DNA from: Massilia sp. CF038
GTDB lineage: Bacteria > Pseudomonadota > Gammaproteobacteria > Burkholderiales > Burkholderiaceae_D
Direction: 5' to 3'
NCBI RefSeq assembly: GCF_900129765.1
Contig: NZ_FQWU01000001.1
Location: 1,426,001-1,490,000 of the forward strand
DNA: 64,000 nucleotides
This document shows positions 9,249 to 21,902 of this stretch, one piece after another (the first letter of the stretch is position 1; every line of letters starts with the position of its first letter). The translations under genes and the position numbers were made by a program. Under the pieces are notes generated by a model that was not told where the DNA came from, did no database searches, and saw nothing but the letters and a program-made list of their open reading frames with translations.

Positions 9249-10586
9249 ATGTCCACCACCCATACCGCCCCGTACGGCGCCGACGCCGGCGCCCTCAGCG
9301 CCGACGCGCGCCGCATCAACGCCGACCATTCGGCCATTTCGCCTGGCGAAATCGCCATTGGCGTGGTGATCGGGCGCGCCTCCGAGTATTTTGACTTCTT
9401 CGTGTTTGCCATCGCCTCGGTGCTGGTGTTCCCGTCGGCGTTTTTCCCGTTTGCCGACCGGCTCACGGGCACCCTGTACGCCTTCGTCATTTTTTCGTTC
9501 GCCTTCGTCGCGCGCCCCATCGGTACCGCGCTGTCGATGGCGATTCAGCGCCGCTACGGGCGCGAAGTCAAGCTGACCACGGCGCTGTTCCTGCTGGGCG
9601 TGTCCACAGCCGGCATCGCGTTCCTGCCTACTTATGCCCAGCTGGGCAGCAAGGCCATCGTTCTGCTGGCCATTTTGCGGGTGGGACAGGGCCTGGCCCT
9701 GGGTGGATCCTGGGATGGCTTGCCCTCGCTGCTGGCCCTGAATGCACCGGCCAACCGGCGCGGCTGGTACGCCATGCTCGGTCAATTGGGCGCACCGGTC
9801 GGTTTCGTCATCGCGGCCGGCGTATTCTGGTTCCTGCTGTCGAATGTCACCAGTGCCGACTTCCTTGACTGGGGCTGGCGCTATCCCTTCTATGTGGCGT
9901 TTGCCATCAACGTGGTGGCCTTGTTTGCCCGTCTGCGGCTCATTTCCACCAATGAGTACGCGCATTTACTCGAAGACCGCGAGCTGCAGCCCACGCCGTT
10001 TGGCGAAATGTCGCGCAACCAGGGCCGCAATGTATTTATTGGCGCGCTGGCAGCGCTGGCCAGCTACGCCCTGTTCCACCTGGTGACGGTGTTCCCGCTT
10101 TCCTGGATCATGCTGTATTCCTCACGTCCGGTTACCGGATTCCTGGTCATTCAGATGTTTGGCGTGGGCCTGATGGCGATCGGCGTAGTTGCGTCGGGCT
10201 GGATCGCCGACCGCATTGGCCGCCGCACCACGCTGGGTACCCTGGCGGTGCTGATTGCCGTCTTCAGCTTCTTTGTGCCGGCCCTGATGGGCGGAGGCGA
10301 GCGAGGTCAGGACTGGTTCCTGCTGATCGGCTTTACGCTTCTGGGCCTGTCGTATGGTCAGGCTGCCGGCGCCGTGACCGCCAATTTCCCGGCCCGCTAC
10401 CGCTACACGGGCGCGGCCATCACGTCCGACCTGGCCTGGCTGGTGGGCGCCGGCTTTGCGCCACTGGTGGCCCTGGCTCTCGCGGCCAAATTCGGGCTGG
10501 TGTACGTAGGACTGTATCTGTTGTCGGGTGCGGTGTGTTCGCTGGCCGCGCTTAGCCTGAACCGGGCGCTTGATATTCGCGATTAA
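9249..10586 (+). CDS. Major facilitator superfamily transporter, metabolite:H+ symporter-like
   Basis: A 445-residue protein with twelve hydrophobic segments. The first loop contains GRASEYFDFFVFAIAS, and FARPIGT-like and GRR motifs follow: VARPIGTALS, IADRIGRRTTLG after the sixth-seventh helix region, and a conserved RVGQGLALGG in helix four. This pattern fits the metabolite:H+ symporter group that carries carboxylates or similar solutes. The start has a good AGGAGA ribosome site eleven bases upstream. It is divergent from cyoA and stands alone. The substrate cannot be told. Confidence 0.88.
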   Translation: MSTTHTAPYGADAGALSADARRINADHSAISPGEIAIGVVIGRASEYFDFFVFAIASVLVFPSAFFPFADRLTGTLYAFVIFSFAFVARPIGTALSMAIQRRYGREVKLTTALFLLGVSTAGIAFLPTYAQLGSKAIVLLAILRVGQGLALGGSWDGLPSLLALNAPANRRGWYAMLGQLGAPVGFVIAAGVFWFLLSNVTSADFLDWGWRYPFYVAFAINVVALFARLRLISTNEYAHLLEDRELQPTPFGEMSRNQGRNVFIGALAALASYALFHLVTVFPLSWIMLYSSRPVTGFLVIQMFGVGLMAIGVVASGWIADRIGRRTTLGTLAVLIAVFSFFVPALMGGGERGQDWFLLIGFTLLGLSYGQAAGAVTANFPARYRYTGAAITSDLAWLVGAGFAPLVALALAAKFGLVYVGLYLLSGAVCSLAALSLNRALDIRD

Positions 10587-10686
10587 GTGCCGGTCAGAGG
10601 CGGTTTGTCAGGGAAATGATTGCAAAATGCGGTAGCATTGAGGCAATTTAATTCCCTGGCGTCTGCGCCAGCAAGGAACTCTGACA

Positions 10687-11895
10687 TTGGAATCCCACAG
10701 TTTGCCTCCTGCCGCGCGCGACGCCAGCGCCCTGCACCCTTTACCCTATCACGCCACCATTGCCGACTACCTGCAGCGCCACGAGCCTGACGTGTGGCGC
10801 TGGGCTGCGGCGCGCGCCACCGTGGACGAGCAGCGCGAATCGCTACGCACCATGCTGCTGCGCGATACGTACCGGATCGACGCCCAGGCCCACGCCGAGG
10901 TGCATATGGCCCTGGCGACGGCCATGCAGCGCTTGCAGATCGAGGCGCCTGCTACCTTGTACCAGTCGGCCGGGCAGGAGATGAATGCCTCGCTCGTGTA
11001 CGTGCCGGGCGAAATCCACATCGTGTTGCATGGCCCGCTGCTGGAGCGGATGTCGGCGCCCGAACTGCTGGCCGTGTTTGGCCACGAACTGTCCCATTAT
11101 TTGCTGTGGTCGTGCGACGAAAGCCGCCACCTGGTCACTGACCGCATTCTGGGCGATACGGTGCGTACGCCCACGTCCACCCGCAGCCAGGAAGAAACCT
11201 ACCGCCGCTACAGTCTGCACACCGAATTGTTTGCCGACCGTGGCAGTGCGGTGGCAGCCGGCAGCGTGGGCGCCGCCGTTGCCGCCCTGGTCAAGGTGCA
11301 AACCGGGATTGCGGCAGTCGATCCTGACGCGTATCTGCGCCAGGCAGCCGAAGTGGACGCCAAGGAGGCGGGCGCCAGCGCCCAGTTCAGCCATCCTGAA
11401 ACCTTTATTCGTGCCCGCGCCCTGGCGCTGTGGTGGGACCAGTCCGACCAGCTGGACGCCTGGCTCGAACAGCGCCTGCACGGCATGCTGTCGCTTGAAC
11501 GGCTGGACCTGCAAGGCCAGTTGCGCCTGCAGGCGATGACACGCGGCTTTGTGGCCCATTTCCTGGATGCGAACGCATTTGCATCAGATGCCGTCATGGC
11601 CCAGGTGCGCATGCTGTTTCCCGACTGGCGTGAGGATGAAGCAGCGCTGGCGCCGCAAGCCTTCGATGCGGCGCAGGTCGACGACAGCGTGCGCCATTAT
11701 TTGAATGCACTCATGCTCGACCTGGCCCTGGCCGACCCTGATCAGCAGGATGCAGCGCTGCTGCGTGCAGGCCGCATTGCCCAGGCGATGGGCAGTTACG
11801 ACGCGCTCCTCAAGAACCTGCAGCGTGACGCCGGTTTTGGCAGGCGTGAGCTCGATCGCTACAAACGCCAGTTGGCCAAGGAGGTGCAGCCATGA
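10687..11895 (+). CDS. M48-like zinc metallopeptidase, first gene of helicase pair
   Basis: A 402-residue protein, probably starting at TTG (10687) nine bases after an AAGGAA site. The peptidase core has the zinc motif HELSH at 133-137 in LLAVFGHELSHYLLW and a likely third ligand E180 in SLHTELFADRGS, as in M48 peptidases. Unlike HtpX or Ste24, there are no obvious membrane helices, so it is predicted to be cytoplasmic. The C-terminal 200 residues are helical and TPR-like in feel (DSVRHYLNALMLDLALADPD). Its stop overlaps the next gene by four bases (ATGA), so the peptidase and the giant helicase are translationally coupled. The target is unknown; the helicase itself or a partner is possible. 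Confidence 0.82.
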   Translation: MESHSLPPAARDASALHPLPYHATIADYLQRHEPDVWRWAAARATVDEQRESLRTMLLRDTYRIDAQAHAEVHMALATAMQRLQIEAPATLYQSAGQEMNASLVYVPGEIHIVLHGPLLERMSAPELLAVFGHELSHYLLWSCDESRHLVTDRILGDTVRTPTSTRSQEETYRRYSLHTELFADRGSAVAAGSVGAAVAALVKVQTGIAAVDPDAYLRQAAEVDAKEAGASAQFSHPETFIRARALALWWDQSDQLDAWLEQRLHGMLSLERLDLQGQLRLQAMTRGFVAHFLDANAFASDAVMAQVRMLFPDWREDEAALAPQAFDAAQVDDSVRHYLNALMLDLALADPDQQDAALLRAGRIAQAMGSYDALLKNLQRDAGFGRRELDRYKRQLAKEVQP

Positions 11896-14800
11896 GTGGT
11901 CCCGAAGCGCACACCCTGGACACATTGATTGCCGCCCAGGCGGGACAACCCCTGTCTACCGACGATGTGCTGATGCTGCTGTTGCCCCTGTTTAGTCAGG
12001 TGGCGGCCCTGCATGCCGAAGGCAAGGTCGCCGCCCTGGATGCGGACGCCGTACTGGTGGGCGACGAGGGCGGTCTGGTTCTGCGCTCGCCCCTGGGGCA
12101 GGCGCCGCGCATGCAGATCGACGCGCTGCACCAGGTGCAGCCGAATCCCGCATCGGGACTCAACATTATCGGCGCGCTGCGCCGCGAACAGGAAGACAGC
12201 GGGCGCGAGAACGTGTCCGATCTGGCCCTGCAATTCGACGCCAATGCACCGATTGTGCGCCCCGTCTACCTGCCCGGGTCGATGACCTGGGAGCAAAGCC
12301 TTGGCCACCATGACGAGATCACCGACGTCTTCTCGCTCGGGATGATCCTGGCCAGCCTGGCGTGCGGCCTGGATTTTACGGACGAAGCAGACCTGCAATC
12401 GTTCGTGACCCATCGGCGCAACCTGTTTGAACTGGTGGATCGGCTGAACCCGATCGTGGCGGCCATCATCGTCGACATGACCGAGATTAACCGGCACCAG
12501 CGGGCCACCGACGTGGCCGCCCTGTGCACCCAGCTGCGCAACTGGCGCGAGCAACCCATGGCATTGGATGTGGACCGGGCACTGTCCGGCGCCAAAGGAG
12601 CCGCGCCGCGCCGCATGGCCGTGCTGGCGCACTTGCGCGACCGCCTGTTCGATCTGTCGCGCCGCAACCGCCTTCTGTACTTCCGTCCGAGCGCTTCCAC
12701 GGTCAACCTGACCGTGGCCAGCGTGCCGCTGATGCTGCAGATTGACAGCGTGCGGGCAGAGCAGATCTGTACCTGGGGTGGGCCGTTCGCGCAAGCGCTC
12801 CTGTCAGGCAAACCGGTGGCCTTGCAAAGCTGGCTGCGGTTTGACGACCAGCCTTACCTGCCGCCGGCGCTGGACCAGCTGATCAGCGAAACCCGGCGCG
12901 ACCGCGCAGAATTCGGCTTCAGTAATCTGCGGGTGGTGGTGGCATTCCTGCGCTGGCACAATCTGAAGGAGACGCCTGAAGAACGGATCGTCACGCCGCT
13001 CCTGTGGCTGCCGCTGGAACTGGCCAAGCGCAAAGGCGTGCGCGACCAGTATCTGGTGCAGTGCGCCGGCAGCGAAGCTGAGTTCAATCCCGTGCTGCGG
13101 CACCAGCTGCAGCAGCTGTACGATATCGAGCTGCCAGAGACGGTCGACCTGGAGACGACCACCATCGCCGCGATTCATGCCGACATTCTGGCGCAGATCC
13201 GCCGCACCGAGCCGGCTGTTGAACTGCGCCTGGTCGACAAGGTGGCAATCAAGATGGTGCGCCAGAAAGCCATGCAGCGCATGCAGCAATACCAGCGCCG
13301 CCGTCCTGGTACGGCGCGCCGCGCCAGTGCGGGCTGGCTGCCGCCCTATAGTTATGCGCGCGACGATTACCGCCCACTGGGCCGCGCCCTGTTCGAGCAT
13401 TATGTGCGTCCGGCGGAACTGCCGCAGCGCTTTGAAGCGGGCGCCGCGCCCGGTCCGAGTACGCGCCAGCCGCAGATGGTCGAGGCGGTGGAGGAGCGCG
13501 AAGGCTATGTCCTGCAGGAGTCCGAAGGCCACCGCTACGCCTGGGACCTGGACCTGACCCAGGTCACACTGGCCAACTTTAATTACAAAAAAATGTCGCT
13601 GGTACGCGACTATGCGCAGTTGCTCGATGGCGCAAGCGCCAATCCCGCCTTTGACCGCGTGTTTTCGATCGAGCCACGCGCTGTTGAAACGAATACGCCA
13701 CCGCCGTTGCCGGCAGCGGAACAATGGAGCGTGGTGGCATCCGACGCCACCCAGCAGACCGCAGTAGCGCTGGCGCGCAGTGGCCGCAGCTTCATCATCC
13801 AGGGTCCACCTGGCACTGGCAAGTCGCAGACCATTACCAATCTGATTGCCGACTACGCCGGGCGCGGCAAGCGCGTGCTGTTCGTGTGCGAAAAGCGCGC
13901 CGCGCTGGATGTGGTGTTCCACCGCCTGAAGCACAGCGGTCTGGAAGCGCTGTGCTGCCTGATTCACGATTCGCAGACCGACAAAAAAGCGTTCATCGCC
14001 GACTTGAAGGCATGCTACGAGCGCTGGATCGGCCAGACCGACGAAGGCGCGACGCTGGCGGCCCAGCGCGATGCGCTGGTCGAGCGGGTCGATGCGCACC
14101 AGCGCTTGCTCGATACCTTCGAAGCGGCGATGGGTGGCGTGACGGCAGAGTTAGGGATGCCGGTCCGCGCACTGCTGCGCCGCCTGGCTGCCTTGCCTGC
14201 CGCGCCACAGGCCGGACCGGCCCTGCGCGAGCAGCTACCGTCATACGCGGCCTGGCTGCAGCAGGGCGACCTGCCCGAACGCGTGCACCGGACCATGCGC
14301 GAGCGCTTCGGTCTGGACAGCCTGGCAGCCCATCCGTTCAGCCGCCTGGGCCGAACCTTGCTCCTCGACGAGCACGCCTACAGCCGCACCGGCCAGTTAT
14401 GCGAGACACTGGAAGCCGTCTTCGATACCCTGGATCCGCTGCTCGACAGTCAGGCTGCGTTGATCAATGCCGACGACCAGCTGGCGCCTGCCGCCGCCAT
14501 CGCCGCAGATTGCCAATGGCTGCTTGACAGTGGCCTGGTCAGCCACCTGAACCTGCTCGACACAGGTAGTACTGCCCATGCGGCGTTGCGTACGGCGCGC
14601 CAGGATCTGGCCGCACGCGCTGCCGCCTTGGCAGGCACCCAAGCGGCAACTGGCAATTGGCGCGACAAACTAAGCCCGGACGACACCGACAGTGCGCTGA
14701 CCCAGGTACGCGCCATGGAGCCGTCCATTATGCGCTGGCTCAACCCGGCATGGTGGCGCTTGCGCGCTGAGCTCAAACGCCGCTACGACTTTGCGCAGCA

Positions 14801-17372
14801 CGCTATCCATCCCGGTTACACCAAAGTACTGGCCGCACTGGCCGACGAGCACGCGGCCGCGCGCGCGCTGGAAGCTGCCGACAGCGGCTACCGCGTCCAG
14901 TACGGGGTCGAACGCATGCAAGCGTTTATGCAGCATTTCGATACGCTGGAAAAGCGTCTGCAGCAGAACGACGGACCGCACCGCCTCATTACGCAGCTGC
15001 GCGCCTTGGCCGATCCAGTCAGCCCGGCGCGCATGGCTGCACGCTCGCATGCGGCGCTGGCGCAGCTGGTGCAGCATGCCGCTGCGCTGCGGCTCGAACG
15101 CGACACTACCCTCGGCCAGGTGAGCGAACTGGCACGCGATTTGCGCGAGTCACTCGACGAACTGCCAGATCTGCTGCCGCTGCTGCGCGCCGTCGACGGT
15201 GCCGATCCTGCGTGCGCTTTTGTGATGCAGCGCATCGATCAGGCACCTTTAGCCTGCGAAGCGTTGATCGCTGATGAAACCTTGAGCCGCCTGGAACGCG
15301 GCAATCCTGTACTGGCCAGTTTTGGTGGCGCGGCACTGGCGCAGACTGCCCGCATTGTGGCGCAGGGGCAGCGCGATTTGCTGGCCCTTAATGCGCAACT
15401 GGTGGGCGCCAAACGGCATACCCTGTTTGCCGACCATGTGCATACCTCGTCGCTGGCGGCGGGGCAGCTCGACGCCGACGGCAAGAATTTCAAGAAGTCG
15501 TATGCGACCGGACGGCGCGAGCTTGAGCATGAATTCGGCAAGAGCATGCGTCACCGTTCGATCCGCGATCTGAGCGATGATGAAACGGGGATGGTCGTCA
15601 ACGACCTGAAGCCGGTGTGGCTGATGAGCCCATTGTCCGTTTCCGATACCTTGCCGCTGTCGGCCGACTTGTTCGACGTGGTTATCTTCGACGAAGCCAG
15701 CCAGATTCCGACCGAAGAAGCCGTCCCGGCCCTGAGCCGGGCGCGCCAGGTGATTGTGGTGGGCGACGAAATGCAGCTGCCGCCGACCAGTTTCTTCAGT
15801 GCCGGCGCGGGCGAGGCCGACAACGAGATCGTGGTGCAGGAGGAGGGCGAGAGCATCGCCATCAGCCTCGACTCGGACAGCCTGCTGAATCAGGCGGCGC
15901 GCAATCTGCCGGCCACCATGCTGGCCTGGCACTACCGAAGCCGTCACGAAGCGCTGATCAGCTTCTCCAATGCGGCCTTCTATGACGGTCGCCTGGTCAC
16001 CATTCCCGACCGCGCGCTGGAACAGCAGCGCGACCAGACCTTGCTGGTGCGGTCCGACCAGCATGGTGTGGGCGAACTTGCCAGCGCCGCCGTGATGGCG
16101 CAGCCGATCAGCTTCCATCGCATTGCCGATGGCGTGTATGTGGAGCGGCGCAATGCGCCTGAAGCGCGCTACATCGCCGAAATGGTGCGCGACCTGCTGC
16201 GCCGCGACACGGGCATGAGCCTGGGCGTCGTGGCGTTCTCGGAAGCCCAGCAAAGCGCCATCGAAGCGGCGCTTGAAGCGCTGGCCGAGGAAGATGCCGA
16301 CTTTGCCACCAATCTGGCGCGCGAATACGTGCGCGAGGACGAGGACCAGTTCAACGGTCTGTTTGTCAAAAACCTCGAGAACGTGCAGGGCGACGAGCGC
16401 GACGTAATCATCCTCAGTATCTGCTACGCGCCTGGGCCGGAGGGCAAGATGCTGATGAACTTTGGGCCGATCAATCAGCGCGGCGGCGAAAAGCGCCTCA
16501 ACGTGATCTTCAGTCGTGCAAGGCACCGCATGGCGGTGGTGTCGACCATTCAGGCCGAGGCCATCACCAACGTCCACAACGACGGCGCAGCTGCCTTGCG
16601 CAGCTTCCTGCAGTTTGCCCAGGCAGGTGCTGCGGGCAAGTTCGAGCAGGCCCAGGCCGTGCTGGGCGCCATGAACCACGGCGCACGCAACGCCTTTGCC
16701 CGCGCCACGGCGGCGGACAGCATCCGCGATGCCATCGCAGACGCGCTGCGCGCACGTGGCCACGACGTGCATGTCGACGTGGGCCGCTCGCAGTTCCGCT
16801 GCGACCTTGCCATCGTCGCCAAAGACCGTCAGACCTATGCGCTGGCTATCCTGCTCGACAAAGCGGATAGCGCTGCGGTCGATACGGTGGAGCGCTATGT
16901 GTTCCGTCCAGGCGTGCTGCGCAGCTTTGGCTGGCAGGTGCTGGATATTCCGGGCAAGGATTGGCGCGCTGATCCCGGCGCCGTCCTGCTGCGCATTGAA
17001 AGCATGCTCACGTCGGGCGAAGATCGGGCGCTGGCCCAGGAGATTGTCACACTGGTGCAGCATGTGCCTCGGATTGCGAAGCCGGTGCCGGAAACAGCAT
17101 CGGTGCCGGCCGCTGAGCCGGATCCTGCAGCATCTGATGCGCCGCCCTCAGGCGCGGCGCCAGATGCGGCGGCATCACTGCGTTTCGAGCAGGGAACTTC
17201 CCGTAAATTCTGGCGCGCCAGCGTGAGCGCTTGCGACCTGCGCGTGACGTACGGCCGTATCGGTACGGCTGGCCAGGAGATCGTGAAGCAGTTCGAGAGC
17301 GCAGAACGAGCGCGCCGCGAAATGGACAAGCTGGTCGCCGAGAAGCTGCGCAAGGGGTACGTTGAAGAATGA
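11892..17372 (+). CDS. Giant pseudokinase-helicase-(degenerate nuclease)-WGR protein
   Basis: An 1826-residue protein. Residues 1-225 look like a degenerate protein kinase C-lobe: ALHAEGKVAALDADAVLV stands where a kinase catalytic loop would be but lacks HRD, and TDVFSLGMILASLACGLDF resembles subdomain IX. A DUF4011-like segment follows at about 240-290 (LRDRLFDLSRRNRLLYF). The SF1 helicase has Walker A GPPGTGKS at about 638, Walker B VVIFDEAS at about 1266, GDEMQLPP, WHYRSRHE, and motif VI NVIFSRARHR at about 1536, as in COG1112. Residues 1611-1690 match the MTES_1575/Vsr-like endonuclease fold (FRCDLAIV), but the usual catalytic Glu region reads AILLD. Residues 1762-1826 are a WGR domain (YGRIGTAGQEIVKQFES). 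It may unwind and recognise nucleic acid in defence or repair. Confidence 0.87.
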   Translation: MSGPEAHTLDTLIAAQAGQPLSTDDVLMLLLPLFSQVAALHAEGKVAALDADAVLVGDEGGLVLRSPLGQAPRMQIDALHQVQPNPASGLNIIGALRREQEDSGRENVSDLALQFDANAPIVRPVYLPGSMTWEQSLGHHDEITDVFSLGMILASLACGLDFTDEADLQSFVTHRRNLFELVDRLNPIVAAIIVDMTEINRHQRATDVAALCTQLRNWREQPMALDVDRALSGAKGAAPRRMAVLAHLRDRLFDLSRRNRLLYFRPSASTVNLTVASVPLMLQIDSVRAEQICTWGGPFAQALLSGKPVALQSWLRFDDQPYLPPALDQLISETRRDRAEFGFSNLRVVVAFLRWHNLKETPEERIVTPLLWLPLELAKRKGVRDQYLVQCAGSEAEFNPVLRHQLQQLYDIELPETVDLETTTIAAIHADILAQIRRTEPAVELRLVDKVAIKMVRQKAMQRMQQYQRRRPGTARRASAGWLPPYSYARDDYRPLGRALFEHYVRPAELPQRFEAGAAPGPSTRQPQMVEAVEEREGYVLQESEGHRYAWDLDLTQVTLANFNYKKMSLVRDYAQLLDGASANPAFDRVFSIEPRAVETNTPPPLPAAEQWSVVASDATQQTAVALARSGRSFIIQGPPGTGKSQTITNLIADYAGRGKRVLFVCEKRAALDVVFHRLKHSGLEALCCLIHDSQTDKKAFIADLKACYERWIGQTDEGATLAAQRDALVERVDAHQRLLDTFEAAMGGVTAELGMPVRALLRRLAALPAAPQAGPALREQLPSYAAWLQQGDLPERVHRTMRERFGLDSLAAHPFSRLGRTLLLDEHAYSRTGQLCETLEAVFDTLDPLLDSQAALINADDQLAPAAAIAADCQWLLDSGLVSHLNLLDTGSTAHAALRTARQDLAARAAALAGTQAATGNWRDKLSPDDTDSALTQVRAMEPSIMRWLNPAWWRLRAELKRRYDFAQHAIHPGYTKVLAALADEHAAARALEAADSGYRVQYGVERMQAFMQHFDTLEKRLQQNDGPHRLITQLRALADPVSPARMAARSHAALAQLVQHAAALRLERDTTLGQVSELARDLRESLDELPDLLPLLRAVDGADPACAFVMQRIDQAPLACEALIADETLSRLERGNPVLASFGGAALAQTARIVAQGQRDLLALNAQLVGAKRHTLFADHVHTSSLAAGQLDADGKNFKKSYATGRRELEHEFGKSMRHRSIRDLSDDETGMVVNDLKPVWLMSPLSVSDTLPLSADLFDVVIFDEASQIPTEEAVPALSRARQVIVVGDEMQLPPTSFFSAGAGEADNEIVVQEEGESIAISLDSDSLLNQAARNLPATMLAWHYRSRHEALISFSNAAFYDGRLVTIPDRALEQQRDQTLLVRSDQHGVGELASAAVMAQPISFHRIADGVYVERRNAPEARYIAEMVRDLLRRDTGMSLGVVAFSEAQQSAIEAALEALAEEDADFATNLAREYVREDEDQFNGLFVKNLENVQGDERDVIILSICYAPGPEGKMLMNFGPINQRGGEKRLNVIFSRARHRMAVVSTIQAEAITNVHNDGAAALRSFLQFAQAGAAGKFEQAQAVLGAMNHGARNAFARATAADSIRDAIADALRARGHDVHVDVGRSQFRCDLAIVAKDRQTYALAILLDKADSAAVDTVERYVFRPGVLRSFGWQVLDIPGKDWRADPGAVLLRIESMLTSGEDRALAQEIVTLVQHVPRIAKPVPETASVPAAEPDPAASDAPPSGAAPDAAASLRFEQGTSRKFWRASVSACDLRVTYGRIGTAGQEIVKQFESAERARREMDKLVAEKLRKGYVEE

Positions 17373-17410
17373 GGCATGTTGGCAAAAACCTGTGGCTGTT
17401 GACCGTACAT

Positions 17411-17491
17411 CGTCCTCGCGGAGGCGGGGACCCATACCACATCGCCGGAGTTGTTGAGATGGTATAGGCCCCCGCCTCCGCGAGGGCGACG
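17411..17491. repeat. REP-like palindrome, copy 1
   Basis: Left arm CGTCCTCGCGGAGGCGGGG (from 17411) pairs with right arm ending CCCGCCTCCGCGAGGGCGACG (to 17491), around a loop of about 22 bases. It lies between the stops of the convergent helicase and hybrid kinase genes, so it may act as a bidirectional terminator. Two related copies are at 24513 and 40915. At the variable stem position this copy has G:C where the others have C:G and A:T. Confidence 0.85.
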
Positions 17492-17508
17492 TTGTGGATA
17501 TATTGTGA

Positions 17509-20663
<3,155 letters not shown>

Positions 20664-20667
<4 letters not shown>

Positions 20668-21902
20668 GGAAGGGGTGGGCCAGATGAGGGAGGAACGGAT
20701 ATCAGGTCGGGTGCGCTGCATGGGCAGCGCACGGTAAGGCAGGTGCCGCTGCCATTGCTGCTTGCATGCACGGTGCCGCCCAGGACGTTGGTAACGAGGT
20801 TATGGACTATATACAGGCCCAGGCCCGTGCTGCGGCCCATGCGGGTCGTAAAAAACGGCTCAAATACACGCCCCAGGACTGGCGCGGCGATGCCCTTGCC
20901 ATCGTCGCTGAGCGTCAGGGTTAAATGGTCAGCGTCCATATCGGCTTCCACGCGCAGACAACCGCCGTCGGACACACCATGCACCAGCGCGTTATCAAGC
21001 CACTGCAGCAGCACCTGCTCGAGCGCCAGTGGATAGGATTCCAGCACAATGGCCGGTGCCTGCTTGACCTCCAGCCGCACGCCTGCGGCCACCAGGCGTG
21101 TGCGCTGGGTCTCAAGTGTCTGCCCCAGCAAGTCGGCCAGGGCAAAGCGGCGCCGCACCGCGCCGCTCTGGTCTGCAGCGACTTGTTTGAACAGGTCGAC
21201 CAGCCGCGCTGAAGTGGCCAGGTTCCGCTGCAGCAGGCCGCTGGCGACGGCGGCATCGGACAAAAACAGGTCCAGGTCGCTGCGCCGCAGTCCGCCGCTG
21301 ACGGCGCCATTGAGCGCGGCCACCCGGGCGTCAAGTGCAGTCGAGGCCATGATGCAGTTGCCAATCGGCGTATTGAGTTCATGCGCGATCCCGGCCACCA
21401 TCGCCCCCAGGGAAGCGAGCCGCTCGGCGCGGCGCAGTTCGTCGCGGGTGCTGTGCAGCTGCGCCATGGCTGCGTTCAGGTCCGCATTGGCTTGTGCCAG
21501 GGCGCGCTGGCTGCGTGCCAGTTTCAGGTGCGCCGCCGTGCGGGCCAGCACTTCCTCGGCCTGGTAGGGTTTGCCGATAAAGTCGATCGCACCAGCGGCA
21601 AAGCCGCGCACCTTGTCGTTGGCATCGGACATGGCCGACAGGAAGATGACGGGGATATCGCACAGGGCCGGATTGGCTTTCAGACTGCGGCACACTTCGA
21701 AGCCGTCAATGCCGGGCATGCGCACATCGAGCAGGATCAGTTCCGGTGCGCGTGCCTGTACGCTCCACAGGGCCAGCTCGCCGTCTGGTGCCTGGCGCAC
21801 GGTGTAGCCGGCGCCGGATAACAGGTCGCCAAGCAGTTTGAGCGAGGCTGGCGTGTCTTCCACCACCAGCACTTCGCCCATGCTGCCGGTGCGGTCCATC
21901 AT
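20664..21902 (-). CDS. Receiver-histidine kinase protein
   Basis: A 412-residue soluble protein with the reversed order receiver-then-kinase. The receiver (residues 10-125) has acidic E15-D16, phospho-acceptor D59 in LILLDVRMPG and Lys in FIGKPYQ. A coiled-coil linker (125-160) joins a kinase with H174 in GIAHELNTPIGN, N-box QWLDNALVHG and G-box GRSTGLGLYIVHN. Such proteins act as response-controlled kinases inside multi-step networks. Its receiver is very like that of the protein encoded at 24631-25884 (shared EDTPASL, APDGELALWS and PELILLDVRMPG), so the two probably arose by duplication. Four-base overlaps join it to both neighbours. Confidence 0.92.

Noticed and set aside
15249-17063. A 604-codon open frame on the minus strand within the helicase gene.
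   Set aside because: It is His/Gln/Arg-rich with no domain, as expected of the antisense of a GC-rich gene; the plus-strand frame has clear helicase motifs.
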